DNA of 64,000 bases from Ketobacter alkanivorans. GTDB taxonomy: Bacteria > Pseudomonadota > Gammaproteobacteria > Pseudomonadales > Ketobacteraceae. Within the stretch, counting starts at the first letter, position 1. The number at the start of each line of letters is the position of its first letter. Shown in pieces: positions 41,660 to 50,486 of the stretch. Both the position numbers and the translations under genes were made by a program. The stretch is taken from assembly GCF_002863865.1 (NCBI RefSeq), contig NZ_CP022684.1:4159990-4223989 (forward strand), given 5' to 3'. The notes beneath the pieces are model-generated. The model was not told the origin of the DNA. It did not search any database and worked only from the letters and a program-made list of their open reading frames with translations.

Positions 41660-43609
41660 TTATCTTCGGTTGCTTCGCAGGGTGGCGACTTTGTCATACA
41701 GCAGGGCGGCGCTGACCCGATTCGGTGCGATAGGGTCGCTTGCCTCCAATTCTACCCGAGACCAGAAGCGCCTCGGCATCCCTGTCAGAGCCTTACTGTC
41801 CTTGTGGCTGAAGAAACTACCCCACAACCCCTTCAGCGCCATGGGAACTACCGGCACAGGGTCAGCCTGGATGATTTTCTCGATGCCGGCTTTGAACTCG
41901 TCGATCTCACCATCCTGAGTCAGTTTGCCTTCTGGGAAAATACAGACGACTTCCCCATCCTTTAACTCCTGCGAAATTCGCATAAACGCGTTTTCATACG
42001 TTTCGGGATCTGAAGACTTGGAATGAATCGGTATTGTCTTGCCGGTTCTGAAGATGAAATTCAAAACAGGAAGATCGTAGATGGGTTTAAACATGACAAA
42101 ACGCACCGGGCGTCGGCAGGCACCGGCAATAATCAGAGCATCCATGTAGGAAACATGATTGCATACCAGCACACATGCACCTTGGTCGGGGATTTTGTTG
42201 AGGTTGACGTGTGTGACTCGGTACATGGTGTGAGTAATAACCCAGATCAGGAAGCGCATTGCGAATTCTGGGATCACGGTATAGATAAACCATGCAACGG
42301 CCACATTCATAATGGCCAATACCATGAAGAATTCAGGAATGCTCAACTCCATTACTCCCAGCAGTAATATGCCGGTAGCGGCAGACACAACCATGAATAG
42401 GGCATTCATAATATTTACGGCTGCGATGATGCGCGAGCGGTGCGCTTCATCAGATCGCTCTTGAACCATGGCATAGAGGGGGACGATATACAGTCCGCCC
42501 GACAGACCTATCATCATGAAATCAAAAAGCACGCGGTAGTTTGTGGAATCTGATAAAAATGCGCTCAGCCCGATCAGCTCATTTTGCGGAGCCGGATGGG
42601 TATGAAAGTAAAGATCTAATCCAAACAGCGTGAGCCCGATTGAACCCAACGGCACTAAGCCCAGTTCAATTTTGTGGCCAGACAGGCGTTCACACAGTAA
42701 TGAGCCAGCGGCAATGCCGATTGAAAATGCAGACAACAAGCACATAACAACACTCGGTGCTCCGCCGAGATCAATTTTGGTGTATTCGTAGATCTGGGTG
42801 AGGTAGGCCGCCCCTAGGAACCAAAACCAAGAGATGCCCATAATGGCGAGAAACACAGCTTTATTTTCGCGGCTGAATTGGATCGTGTGCCAGGTTTCGA
42901 TAATCGGGTTAAAGCGTATTTTGATATCTGGGCTGGGCGCGCGTCCCTCTGGGATTTTGAGGCAGGTGAGAAAGCCGATTACAGATACCGCGATCACGGT
43001 TCCCCCAATCAATGCAGGGCCGGATTCCCAGTCACTCATGATGTTGGCGGCAATAGTTCCTATCAATATGGCTATGAAGGTGCCGGTTTCCACCAGAGCG
43101 TTGCCGCCCACTAGTTCACCTGATTTAAGGTGTTGTGGAATGATGCTGTATTTTACCGGGCCAAAGAAGGTGGACTGAGTGCCCATAAGGAACAATAGCA
43201 GCATCAGTCCCCAGGTTTGTTGGTAGATAAAACACAGCGCCCCCAGCGCCATAATCAGTATTTCCAGCGCTTTTATATAACGTATCAGAGAGGACTTTTC
43301 GTATTTGTCGGCCAGCTGGCCAGCCAAAGCCGAAAACAGAAAAAACGGCAGAATGAACAGCATTGCCCCCAGGTTGTTCATGGCGGACAATGAAACTTCA
43401 GTAGCCAATTCTGCACCGTTGTCTACTGAAGAGGAACCAATAGGCCACTCCCATGCTCGGCTCAGTACTCCAAAAGTAAGTAATGCCATCAATGAGTTTT
43501 TGAAAATGTTATCGTTAAACGCGCCGAAAAATTGAGTCCAGAAAAAAGGAGCAAAACGCTTTGTTTTGAGTAGTTCAAATTGGGAGTGGGTCTCGCCATT
43601 ATCGCTCAT
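41660..43609 (-). CDS. MFS lysophospholipid-transporter (LplT-like) fused to a PlsC acyltransferase
   Basis: 649 aa. The N-terminal 12-TM MFS domain (about 20-430) opens with FFWTQFFGAFNDNIFKNSLM, the LplT pattern. The C-terminal PlsC domain (about 440-640) has CNHVSYMD (HX4D) near 480 and FPEGKLTQDG near 555. The Aas-like arrangement lacks the acyl-ACP ligase (AMP-binding) domain found in larger relatives. It would flip lysophospholipids inward and reacylate them at the inner membrane. Its start at 43609 overlaps the TetR stop by 4 nt (ATGA), so TetR regulates its own operon with this gene. Confidence 0.88.
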   Translation of the reverse strand: MSDNGETHSQFELLKTKRFAPFFWTQFFGAFNDNIFKNSLMALLTFGVLSRAWEWPIGSSSVDNGAELATEVSLSAMNNLGAMLFILPFFLFSALAGQLADKYEKSSLIRYIKALEILIMALGALCFIYQQTWGLMLLLFLMGTQSTFFGPVKYSIIPQHLKSGELVGGNALVETGTFIAILIGTIAANIMSDWESGPALIGGTVIAVSVIGFLTCLKIPEGRAPSPDIKIRFNPIIETWHTIQFSRENKAVFLAIMGISWFWFLGAAYLTQIYEYTKIDLGGAPSVVMCLLSAFSIGIAAGSLLCERLSGHKIELGLVPLGSIGLTLFGLDLYFHTHPAPQNELIGLSAFLSDSTNYRVLFDFMMIGLSGGLYIVPLYAMVQERSDEAHRSRIIAAVNIMNALFMVVSAATGILLLGVMELSIPEFFMVLAIMNVAVAWFIYTVIPEFAMRFLIWVITHTMYRVTHVNLNKIPDQGACVLVCNHVSYMDALIIAGACRRPVRFVMFKPIYDLPVLNFIFRTGKTIPIHSKSSDPETYENAFMRISQELKDGEVVCIFPEGKLTQDGEIDEFKAGIEKIIQADPVPVVPMALKGLWGSFFSHKDSKALTGMPRRFWSRVELEASDPIAPNRVSAALLYDKVATLRSNRR

Positions 43610-44220
43610 GCTTTGCTTCCTTCTTGCACCCATGCGGTTAGATAGTTAGTAATTAGTGACTCTAATAATGCTTGTGGAGTAGCTATTTGATCTGAGTAGA
43701 GCTTGGCACCTATGTGCAAAATACAAATACCATGCACGCCGCTCCACAGTGTGCGCGATGCCAGCTTGATCTGCTTGTTATCGCGATGCCGCGCTAATTC
43801 TCGTACGGCGCGCTCAAGCAGAGAGAACAACGCATCAATACGAGCCTGATACCAATCAGGCATGACAAAGTCTCGGGGCAATGTGTTGCGGAATATAGCT
43901 GCCCATTGTTTCTCGTGGGTTTGTCCAAACTTGAGGTAGGTGTTGGCGATCAGAATGATCCGTTGCAATGGTTTCGGTTCCTTGCGAAATGCCTGCTCCA
44001 GTTCACTGAGTAGTTGCGTGAGGCTGAAGGCATTGGCGTGCAGAATAAGCTCATGGATATTCTCGAAATTCTGGTACAGTGTGCCAACGGTATAGCCAAT
44101 CTGTTGGGCAACTTTGCGGGCGCTGACTCCTTCAAGTCCTTCCCGGCTGATGAGAGTATGAGTGGCATCAATGGCCATTCCCTGGATTTCGTCGCGTGAG
44201 TGTTCGTTGCGGCGTGCCAT
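43606..44220 (-). CDS. TetR family regulator (WHG-type C-terminus) upstream of the MFS-PlsC gene
   Basis: 204 aa. N-terminal HTH (about 12-55: ATHTLISREGLEGVSARKVA ... YTVGTLYQNFENI). The C-terminal LWSGVHGICILHIG block is the WHG-like TetR C-terminal domain. ATG 44220 has AGGAA upstream; the ORF extension to 44289 is not used. The 4-nt overlap with the MFS-PlsC gene makes it a likely autoregulated repressor, possibly responding to a fatty acyl or lipid ligand (inference). It is divergent from a lipase-like hydrolase gene. Confidence 0.85.
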   Translation of the reverse strand: MARRNEHSRDEIQGMAIDATHTLISREGLEGVSARKVAQQIGYTVGTLYQNFENIHELILHANAFSLTQLLSELEQAFRKEPKPLQRIILIANTYLKFGQTHEKQWAAIFRNTLPRDFVMPDWYQARIDALFSLLERAVRELARHRDNKQIKLASRTLWSGVHGICILHIGAKLYSDQIATPQALLESLITNYLTAWVQEGSKA

Positions 44221-44282
44221 ATCCGTTCCTGTGTTATGGTAGAGGCGAACTGGTCTTTCTGTTATTGTCCGAAAAGCATAAT

Positions 44283-44302
44283 TGAACAATGTTTACTATT
44301 CA
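44283..44302. promoter_or_regulatory. Imperfect 20-bp palindrome in the TetR/hydrolase divergent region
   Basis: TGAACAATGTTTACTATTCA has matching TGAA/TTCA ends plus two more symmetrical positions (6 of 10 per half). It ends at the AAGGAG ribosome-binding site of the hydrolase gene, where a bound repressor could block transcription or translation. Low confidence as an operator. Confidence 0.35.
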
Positions 44303-44314
44303 AGGAGCTGGACT

Positions 44315-44974
44315 ATGTCGGCAGACACAGTGGTACTGTTGCATGGCTTGGGCCGTAGCCCCTTGGCGATGAGAGGGCTGGCACGTTTTCTGACCCGGCA
44401 GGAATTTACCGTAATAAATATGGGCTACGCTTCGCGGAGCGGTTCAATTGCGGAGTTATGCCAACGTTTGTTCCATGATCTGCTCCCTTTATTGCCTACA
44501 GAAGGCAAGCTTCACTTTGTTACCCATTCTTTAGGCGGAATTTTGCTGCGTTATGGGTTGCAGCATTGGAGTATTCCTGAGGCTAGGCTGGGTCGAGCGG
44601 TAATGTTGGCTCCCCCTTCGCAAGGTAGTGAGGTGGTGGATGTGCTTCGACATATACCTTTCGTGCCTAACATCATGGGGCCGGCCTTTCTTCAGTTGGG
44701 AACCGATGAGACCAGTGTTCCGTTGCAATTGTTGAAGCGTGAGCAAAAACAGCTGCCACTGGATGTGGGGGTGATTGCAGGGCGAACGTCGTATGAACCC
44801 TGGTTTTCACCGCTCTTTGGTGAAGATAATGATGGTAAAGTGTCAGTCAGTCGCAGTCGTCATCCGGGTATGAGCGATTTTCGAGTCTTGGAGGTCGGGC
44901 ATACTTTTATAATGAATGACAAGCGGGTGCGGCAACATCTACTGCACTTTTTACGATTTGGTCACTTTCAATAA
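44315..44974 (+). CDS. Alpha/beta hydrolase (lipase-like, PGAP1/triacylglycerol-lipase type)
   Basis: 219 aa. VVLLHGLGRSP near residues 7-17 (oxyanion HG) and nucleophile THSLGGILLRYG near 77-88; a late Asp and the C-terminal His in EVGHTFIMND near 200 complete a likely triad. ATG 44315 has AAGGAG 7 nt upstream. It may act on lipids or esters as the neighbouring MFS-PlsC gene suggests. Divergent from the TetR gene and 21 nt before the CYTH gene, so these two form an operon. Confidence 0.85.
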   Translation: MSADTVVLLHGLGRSPLAMRGLARFLTRQEFTVINMGYASRSGSIAELCQRLFHDLLPLLPTEGKLHFVTHSLGGILLRYGLQHWSIPEARLGRAVMLAPPSQGSEVVDVLRHIPFVPNIMGPAFLQLGTDETSVPLQLLKREQKQLPLDVGVIAGRTSYEPWFSPLFGEDNDGKVSVSRSRHPGMSDFRVLEVGHTFIMNDKRVRQHLLHFLRFGHFQ

Positions 44975-44995
44975 TTGCGGTGAAGGAGGCTGGTT

Positions 44996-45490
44996 TTGGG
45001 CGTAGAAATAGAGCGTAAGTTTCTGTTGCAGAACAGTGACTGGAAAAGCCTGGAGGATGGAAGCGAATTGGTCGGCGTGCGATTCCGTCAAGGCTATATC
45101 CCAACTGAGGGTTTCACGACGGTACGGGTAAGAATCGAAGGTGATGTAGCCAAGCTCACGGTTAAAGGCAAAAACACAGGGTTGAGTCGGGCTGAATTTG
45201 AATACACTATTCCTGTTGCAGATGCCAACGACATGTTGGGTAACCTGTGTACCAAACCCTTGATTGAAAAGACTCGCTACTGCAGGGATGAGGCGGGGCT
45301 AAAGTGGGAGATCGACGTGTTCGAAGGGGATAATACGGGGCTCGTGGTGGCGGAGGTAGAGCTGGAATCGGAGCATCAACAGATCGAGTTACCGGCTTGG
45401 ATTGGGCAGGAGGTGTCCGGTGATGCTCGGTACTATAATGTTAGCCTGGTGACCAACCCTTACCGAAATTGGTCTGAACAGAAGCTTTAG
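44996..45490 (+). CDS. CYTH-domain (triphosphate tunnel metalloenzyme) protein
   Basis: 164 aa. The N-terminal EIERKFLL is the ExExK signature, with TVRVRIEGDVAKLTVKG near 41-57, EFEYTIP near 67 and WEIDVFEGDNTGLVVAEVELESE near 103-125, giving the eight-strand tunnel with Glu/Lys/Arg residues. Members hydrolyse inorganic triphosphate or thiamine triphosphate; adenylate cyclase activity is the rarer alternative. TTG 44996 is the start, with GAAGGAGG 5 nt upstream. Its end overlaps a convergent gene by 4 nt. Confidence 0.85.
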   Translation: MGVEIERKFLLQNSDWKSLEDGSELVGVRFRQGYIPTEGFTTVRVRIEGDVAKLTVKGKNTGLSRAEFEYTIPVADANDMLGNLCTKPLIEKTRYCRDEAGLKWEIDVFEGDNTGLVVAEVELESEHQQIELPAWIGQEVSGDARYYNVSLVTNPYRNWSEQKL

Positions 45491-45861
45491 AGTACGTCGA
45501 TTTCGGGCAGGTCCAGCTCTCCAAGGCAGTTCAGGCCTCGCAGTCCGTCCTGGTTGTTAGGGTATAGGCGTGCTTTGAAGGGTGAAATCAGTAAGGCTTT
45601 GCCATCTGTCAGGCCCACGTAGCCACCGCTGAACGTGGTTATGCAGCGGCCGCCCTGAAATCGGATACGATGCTCTGACTCGAGGGCACAGAATGAAAGC
45701 AGGCCATTACCCAGAGGATCACGCAAGGATGCCTGATCGCGATAGCAGCCTAATGCAGATGCGCTAAGAGCAATGATCAGTCCATTATGAAGGCAGATCA
45801 ATTCGCATGGCTCTTCTTTTATGATGTCCGAACGAATTTCGGCAATAATACTATTTGACAT
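45487..45861 (-). CDS. Hypothetical protein (124 aa)
   Basis: MSNSIIAEIRSDIIKEEPCE begins a 124-aa frame. It has beta-rich, small hydrophobic strands (ICLHNGLIIALSASALGCY, CITTFSGGYVGLTDG) and no TM helix or known motif; I do not recognise the family. ATG 45861 has AGGA about 5 nt upstream. It converges on the CYTH gene (4-nt overlap) and is divergent from the AraC regulator. Confidence 0.6.
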   Translation of the reverse strand: MSNSIIAEIRSDIIKEEPCELICLHNGLIIALSASALGCYRDQASLRDPLGNGLLSFCALESEHRIRFQGGRCITTFSGGYVGLTDGKALLISPFKARLYPNNQDGLRGLNCLGELDLPEIDVL

Positions 45862-45936
45862 AATTCCTGGTTGACGCAGCAAGTGTGGTGGAATTGTCCA
45901 CTAAATCAGAATCAAGATAAAGCTAAACAGACAACG

Positions 45937-46983
45937 ATGACGACACCGAGATTACACGTAGCCATTGAGTTAATTGAAGCCATTGGTGAATATTTAGATA
46001 CCATAGGCAAATCAGCAGAGGCCTTTTTTCAGCAGCAAGGATTCGCCGTCGATGATGACCACAATAATGGCTATTCGGATTTTGCGTTGTTTTCTTCCAT
46101 ATTTGAGGCCGCGGCGGAGTATGCCAATGATGATTATATCGGACTCAAGGTGGGGGAAAACTTCCTGGCCCGACATTGGGGGCGCCTGGGTTACCTGATT
46201 ATGTCAGGCGAAAATGGCATGGAGGGTATTCAGTATATCCAGCGTTTTGCCACGATCGTTACGAATGCCCTTGAAATGAAATGGATAACTGACAGTGAAA
46301 CCCTAAGCTGTGAGTTCAGTCTGCAGGATAGTCGGGTTAGCAGGCATGTGGTGGACTATTTTGTTTCCAGTAGTCTGGCGTTGTCGAGGGCAACCTCCAA
46401 CGATCAGACGCGTTATTTGAGTGTGTGTTTCCAGCATGATGGTGGGCCAACGCCGCCTTTTTACGATGAGTTCCTGCAAACAAGCTGCTATTTCAATCAG
46501 CCCTGCAATCAGATTACGGTAGATATTGACGGCCTTCGTCAGGTTTCTGCATTTCGTGACCCAAGGCTTAAAAAGATTTTGGAAGAGCATGCCAATCAAG
46601 TGCTGGAGTCTTTGGCTGTTAGTGATGAGTTGGTGGAAAAAGTCCAGCGCTATATTGTCGAGGCTCTGCCCCAGGGTACGCCGTCTTTGAAACAAACCTG
46701 TGAGCATATCGGCCAAACTGAACGCAGTTTTCAGCGTGCTCTGGCCAAGCAAGGCATAAATTATCAGGAAATGGTTGATGACCTGCGTATGCGTATGGCT
46801 TTGGAGTACATCCGCAATGATTATAATTTTCTCGATATTGCCATGATGTTGGGGTATTCAGAACAAAGTGCATTTCATCGTGCGTTTAAGCGCTGGACAG
46901 GAATGCCGCCCTCCCGTTACCGGCGCAGCTTAACACAGTCTAACCACGAACAGAAACCGGGCGCTGAGCCCGGTGCAGAATAG
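45937..46983 (+). CDS. AraC family regulator (OruR-type, Arabinose_bd N-terminus)
   Basis: 348 aa. The N-terminal domain (about 1-200) resembles the PF12625-type ligand/dimerisation region of OruR-like regulators, and the C-terminal double HTH (about 250-335) shows SLKQTCEHIGQTERSFQRALAKQG and YNFLDIAMMLGYSEQSAFHRAFKRWTGMPPSRYR. It faces a convergent cytochrome P450 gene; such regulators often control neighbouring lipid- or alkane-use genes in marine bacteria, but that link is inference. ATG 45937 is preferred to TTG 45871. A 7-bp GC inverted repeat lies in the last codons (46956-46974). Confidence 0.87.
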   Translation: MTTPRLHVAIELIEAIGEYLDTIGKSAEAFFQQQGFAVDDDHNNGYSDFALFSSIFEAAAEYANDDYIGLKVGENFLARHWGRLGYLIMSGENGMEGIQYIQRFATIVTNALEMKWITDSETLSCEFSLQDSRVSRHVVDYFVSSSLALSRATSNDQTRYLSVCFQHDGGPTPPFYDEFLQTSCYFNQPCNQITVDIDGLRQVSAFRDPRLKKILEEHANQVLESLAVSDELVEKVQRYIVEALPQGTPSLKQTCEHIGQTERSFQRALAKQGINYQEMVDDLRMRMALEYIRNDYNFLDIAMMLGYSEQSAFHRAFKRWTGMPPSRYRRSLTQSNHEQKPGAEPGAE

Positions 46984-47008
46984 TCATAGATGCAGTATGT
47001 TCTGTTGA

Positions 47009-48370
47009 TCAGCTTAATGGGGTCAATGTACAAGGGAAGCCATCTTTAGGCACAGCCAAAGGTACAACCTGAGTTGGCATTTCATAGCCGCTACGGACTT
47101 CAACTTTATATTGTTTCAGGAAGTGAAACAGGAATACTTTGGATTGAATCTCCGCAAAATTCAGGCCCAGGCATTTATGATGCCCGCCGCCAAAGGGCAC
47201 CCACTGATAAAAATGCTTCTTATGCTCGGCACGCTCAGCGTTGAAGCGTTCAGGGTCGAACTTATAGGGGTGGCTCCAATACTCTTTCATGTAATGTGTG
47301 TGTAGAGGAACCACGCCAACCGCCGCGTTTTTGGGGATCTTGTAGCCTTGAAATTCACAATCGTGAATGGCGCGGCGAGGAATAGTGGGCAGAGGAGGAT
47401 GCATACGTAAGGTTTCGCGGAACACCAAACTGGTTTTTTCAAGCTTGTCCAGATCCTCATAAGTGACGTTATCTTTACCGAGACTGAGTATTTCTTCTCG
47501 CAGGGCCTCTTGCCATTCAGGGTGCTTCGCCAAACGATACACCAGCGAACAAAGGGTGCTGGTTGTTGTGTCATGAGCCGCGAAGAGCAGAAAGATCATG
47601 TGATCAATCACTTCCTGATCGGTTAACTCCTCGTTGTTTTCTCCTCGAGAGTGACAGATCTGGGTGAAGAAATCATTGTGCTGGCTGTTACGTTTTTCTG
47701 CTACCAGTGAACCAATAAACGTCTCCAGATAACGACGCCCCTGAATGCCACGCCACCAGGTTGTACCTGGTATCGGTAGTCGAAGGATAGCCAGTGAAGC
47801 ATCCACGGCTGCTATAAACGACTTGTTTACCTTGTTGGCTTCTTTGCCCATTTTGATGCCCAGGAACAGCTCCGCCCCCGCATTCAGCAGTAATTCCTTG
47901 ATGTTGTCGAAGAACATCATTTCCTTGTTCTTGGGCCAGTTTTGGATGCCACTGTCAAAACGAAGATCCATCTTTTCCACATAAGCCTGCATTGCAGGCT
48001 TTTTAAATGCCCCCTGCAAGATCTTGCGGTGGACTTTGTGGTTTTCAAAGTCGCGCAGCATCAAACCATTAGGGAAAAGCTCTTCCAGAATGATATCCCA
48101 GGCTTTCTTGCTGGAAAAATTGTGATCTGAATCTTTAAGGATAAACTCGTTGGCGTCAGGCCCGGTGAGGGTGATGACATCCTGCATCACCGCACGGTAG
48201 CGAAACACGGGGCCGTGCTTCTGCGCCATCCTGTTAACCAGGCCATGGAAGTCACGCAGAAACTCAAAGGTGAATCCGACCACGGGGAGCCCATTTTCAC
48301 CTGGTATGTGGGTGACTTTACTGCTGGGTTTACGGGGCAGTTTTGAGGCAGATTCTGCAATAGTGGTCAT
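47009..48370 (-). CDS. Cytochrome P450
   Basis: 453 aa. I-helix LLFAAHDTTTSTL (AAHDTT) near 258-266, K-helix ETLRMHPP (ExxR) near 315 and the haem-binding FGGGHHKCLG near 398-407 with the thiolate Cys are all present. Loop layout resembles the CYP51/CYP26/CYP120 clan; the haem motif differs from the CYP153 alkane hydroxylase form (FGxGxHxCxG with IHRC), so alkane hydroxylation should not be assumed. Probably soluble. Redox partners are not encoded nearby. It might act on a sterol, fatty acid or polyketide (unknown). Confidence 0.88.
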   Translation of the reverse strand: MTTIAESASKLPRKPSSKVTHIPGENGLPVVGFTFEFLRDFHGLVNRMAQKHGPVFRYRAVMQDVITLTGPDANEFILKDSDHNFSSKKAWDIILEELFPNGLMLRDFENHKVHRKILQGAFKKPAMQAYVEKMDLRFDSGIQNWPKNKEMMFFDNIKELLLNAGAELFLGIKMGKEANKVNKSFIAAVDASLAILRLPIPGTTWWRGIQGRRYLETFIGSLVAEKRNSQHNDFFTQICHSRGENNEELTDQEVIDHMIFLLFAAHDTTTSTLCSLVYRLAKHPEWQEALREEILSLGKDNVTYEDLDKLEKTSLVFRETLRMHPPLPTIPRRAIHDCEFQGYKIPKNAAVGVVPLHTHYMKEYWSHPYKFDPERFNAERAEHKKHFYQWVPFGGGHHKCLGLNFAEIQSKVFLFHFLKQYKVEVRSGYEMPTQVVPLAVPKDGFPCTLTPLS

Positions 48371-48662
48371 CGTGTTTCCTCTTTGTCGCCGAATAAATTG
48401 CTATTGACTATCCGGGCTGCTTTTTATGGTGTGGTAAGCATATGTTGGTGACGCTTCAGTCATACATTCATTTAAGCACACCTGCCTTGTGCTGTTTTGA
48501 CATTGGTATGGCCATCATTGTCGGGTGCGGTCAAACAGCAAGAAAATATACTTAGGCTCTGAGGGGGGGGTATACACGTTGAGTGCTAACAGAAGCATTT
48601 GTTATAAGCAAAACCCTGACTTAATATGAATACACTTATAACAATAACTAAAGGAGTGGATC
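48371..48662. promoter_or_regulatory. Divergent region, P450 and GlyGly-CTERM subtilase
   Basis: 292 bp with no credible ORF. It contains an unusual G8 run near 48562-48569 and an AT-rich stretch (48600-48655) just before the subtilase gene that ends in AAAGGAGTGG, its ribosome-binding site. Divergent promoters are inferred. Confidence 0.4.
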
Positions 48663-50474
48663 ATGGGGTTGCTGCACTGGCTGCATAGTGGAGTTATGTT
48701 GGTTGCTGGGTTAAGTGTGGTGGGATCGACACTTGCTGCTGGTCATGAGCAACTGCCATTCGACCGCTTTATTGTGAAATTCAAGGCAACGCCTACAGCG
48801 CTTGAAAGGGCGAACCCTCGCGCATTTCAGCGTATGCAGCAGGCCGTGGGGGTGCGGGCTGATGTCCAGCGCACACTGAATAATGGGGCGGTGGTAATAC
48901 GGATGTCCGAGTCGCGTCGCTACCAGGATTGGTTCGATGTGATGACCCAACTGAGCCATGATTCTGATATCGCCTATATTGAACCTGATTTAAGGATGGT
49001 CCCTACAGCGGATCCTCTCTACAGCTCACAGTGGTATCTGCATTTTTCCCTGGGGGGGATTAATGCCGATAGTGCATGGAATTACAGTACTGGTGAGGGT
49101 GCTGTAGTTGCTGTGTTGGATTCCGGTATACGGCCTCATGTGGATCTGGTCGCCAATACGCTGCCGGGCTATGACTTTATAACGGATACGTTCACCGCCA
49201 ACGATGGAGATGGTCGTGATGGTGATCCGCTGGATCCAGGTGATGGAGTTGTGGCAGGAGCCTGCGGCGGTGGAATGCCAGAAGCTGATAAGAAAAGCAC
49301 ATGGCATGGCACCCATGTTTCCGGCCTTGTTGCTGCAGCCAGTAATGGCATCGGCATGGAGGGCGTGGCTTACGATGCTGATATTGTGCCTTTGCGAGTT
49401 CTCGGGCGTTGTGGCGGCTATACCTCCGATATTGCTGACGCCATTTATTGGGCCTCCGGGTACAGTGTGCCAGGCGTTCCGGGCAACGCAAACAAAGCTG
49501 ATGTTATCAATATGAGCCTTAGCAGTTCGGTTACTGGCAGTTGCAGTCAAACATATTCAGATGCAATTAATGCCGCAAATGCAGCTGGTGTTACGGTCGT
49601 GACGTCGGCTGGAAATTCGGCAGCGAACGCAACCGATTATGCACCAGGCAATTGTTCTGGAGTTATCAATGTTGCAGCCATTAACTATTATGGCGATTTG
49701 GCATCTTATTCAAATACTGGATCGGTGGTGGATCTGGTTGCACCAGGTGGCGTCATAAATACTGCAAACGATCCCAATGGTATTTGGTCGACATTGAACG
49801 CTGGTGTGTTTGCGCCTGCAGGCGATACCTATGGCCCCTATCAAGGCACGAGCATGGCTGCACCGCAAGTCGCTGGTGTGGTTGCGTTAATGCGCAGCGT
49901 CCAGCCGGAAGCAAGTCCGGCAGAGTTGGAGGCGGCACTGAAAGATACTACCCGTGACTTCTACGTTGCTTGCCCTGGTTGTGGTACGGGTATTTTGGAT
50001 GCAGAAGAGGCTGTGAAACGAATCCTGGGATTGACTGTGGCAGATGCGATTGCAGATTTGCGTGTTGCGTTACAGGCGGATAATGGAAAATTTATTGATA
50101 GTGGCGATGGAACGGGCACTATCCAGTACAAGGTGCTCGTCAGCAATGATGGGCCAGATCAAGCGAGTGATCTCGTGCTCAGTAATATATTTCCGCCAGA
50201 GGTTAGCCTTGATATGGTAATGGCGTCACCAGGCGTTGTCTGCAGCTTAACAGATTACAGTTGCGCCTGGTCAGAGTTGGAATCAGGTGCTTCCCAAGCT
50301 ATTACTTTTCGGGTGCGTACCAGTAATGATGCGAAGATGGACTTTTCTGCGAGCATTACTGGTGCAGATACCGATCCCGACATCAACAACAACTATGCCA
50401 CTAAAAAGTTTGGTGGTGGTCTGGGGGGGATGATGTTGGCGATGCTCGCATTGATGTGGCGTCGGCTTCAGTAA
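48663..50474 (+). CDS. Secreted S8 subtilase with a GlyGly-CTERM (rhombosortase) tail
   Basis: 603 aa. Signal peptide about 1-26, I9 propeptide-like region about 35-110 (FIVKFKATP ... IAYIEPDLRM), then the S8 domain: Asp in VAVLDSGIRPHVDL near 153, His in WHGTHVSGL near 218, oxyanion Asn in SAGNSAA near 318 and Ser in GTSMAAPQVAG near 397. A DUF11-like beta domain (about 475-575) follows. The C-terminus, GGGLGGMMLAMLALM plus RR, is a GlyGly-CTERM sorting signal processed by rhombosortase. Expected role: extracellular or surface proteolysis. No rhombosortase gene is in the window. Confidence 0.88.
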   Translation: MGLLHWLHSGVMLVAGLSVVGSTLAAGHEQLPFDRFIVKFKATPTALERANPRAFQRMQQAVGVRADVQRTLNNGAVVIRMSESRRYQDWFDVMTQLSHDSDIAYIEPDLRMVPTADPLYSSQWYLHFSLGGINADSAWNYSTGEGAVVAVLDSGIRPHVDLVANTLPGYDFITDTFTANDGDGRDGDPLDPGDGVVAGACGGGMPEADKKSTWHGTHVSGLVAAASNGIGMEGVAYDADIVPLRVLGRCGGYTSDIADAIYWASGYSVPGVPGNANKADVINMSLSSSVTGSCSQTYSDAINAANAAGVTVVTSAGNSAANATDYAPGNCSGVINVAAINYYGDLASYSNTGSVVDLVAPGGVINTANDPNGIWSTLNAGVFAPAGDTYGPYQGTSMAAPQVAGVVALMRSVQPEASPAELEAALKDTTRDFYVACPGCGTGILDAEEAVKRILGLTVADAIADLRVALQADNGKFIDSGDGTGTIQYKVLVSNDGPDQASDLVLSNIFPPEVSLDMVMASPGVVCSLTDYSCAWSELESGASQAITFRVRTSNDAKMDFSASITGADTDPDINNNYATKKFGGGLGGMMLAMLALMWRRLQ

Positions 50475-50486
50475 TAAACCAAAGAG

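Noticed and set aside
47009..48370. CYP153 alkane hydroxylase
   Set aside because: An AraC gene is adjacent, which is a known pattern, but the haem motif FGGGHHKCLG and helix layout differ from CYP153.
48555..48575. G8 run as a phase-variable promoter element
   Set aside because: The run is notable, but there is no evidence that its length affects either divergent gene.
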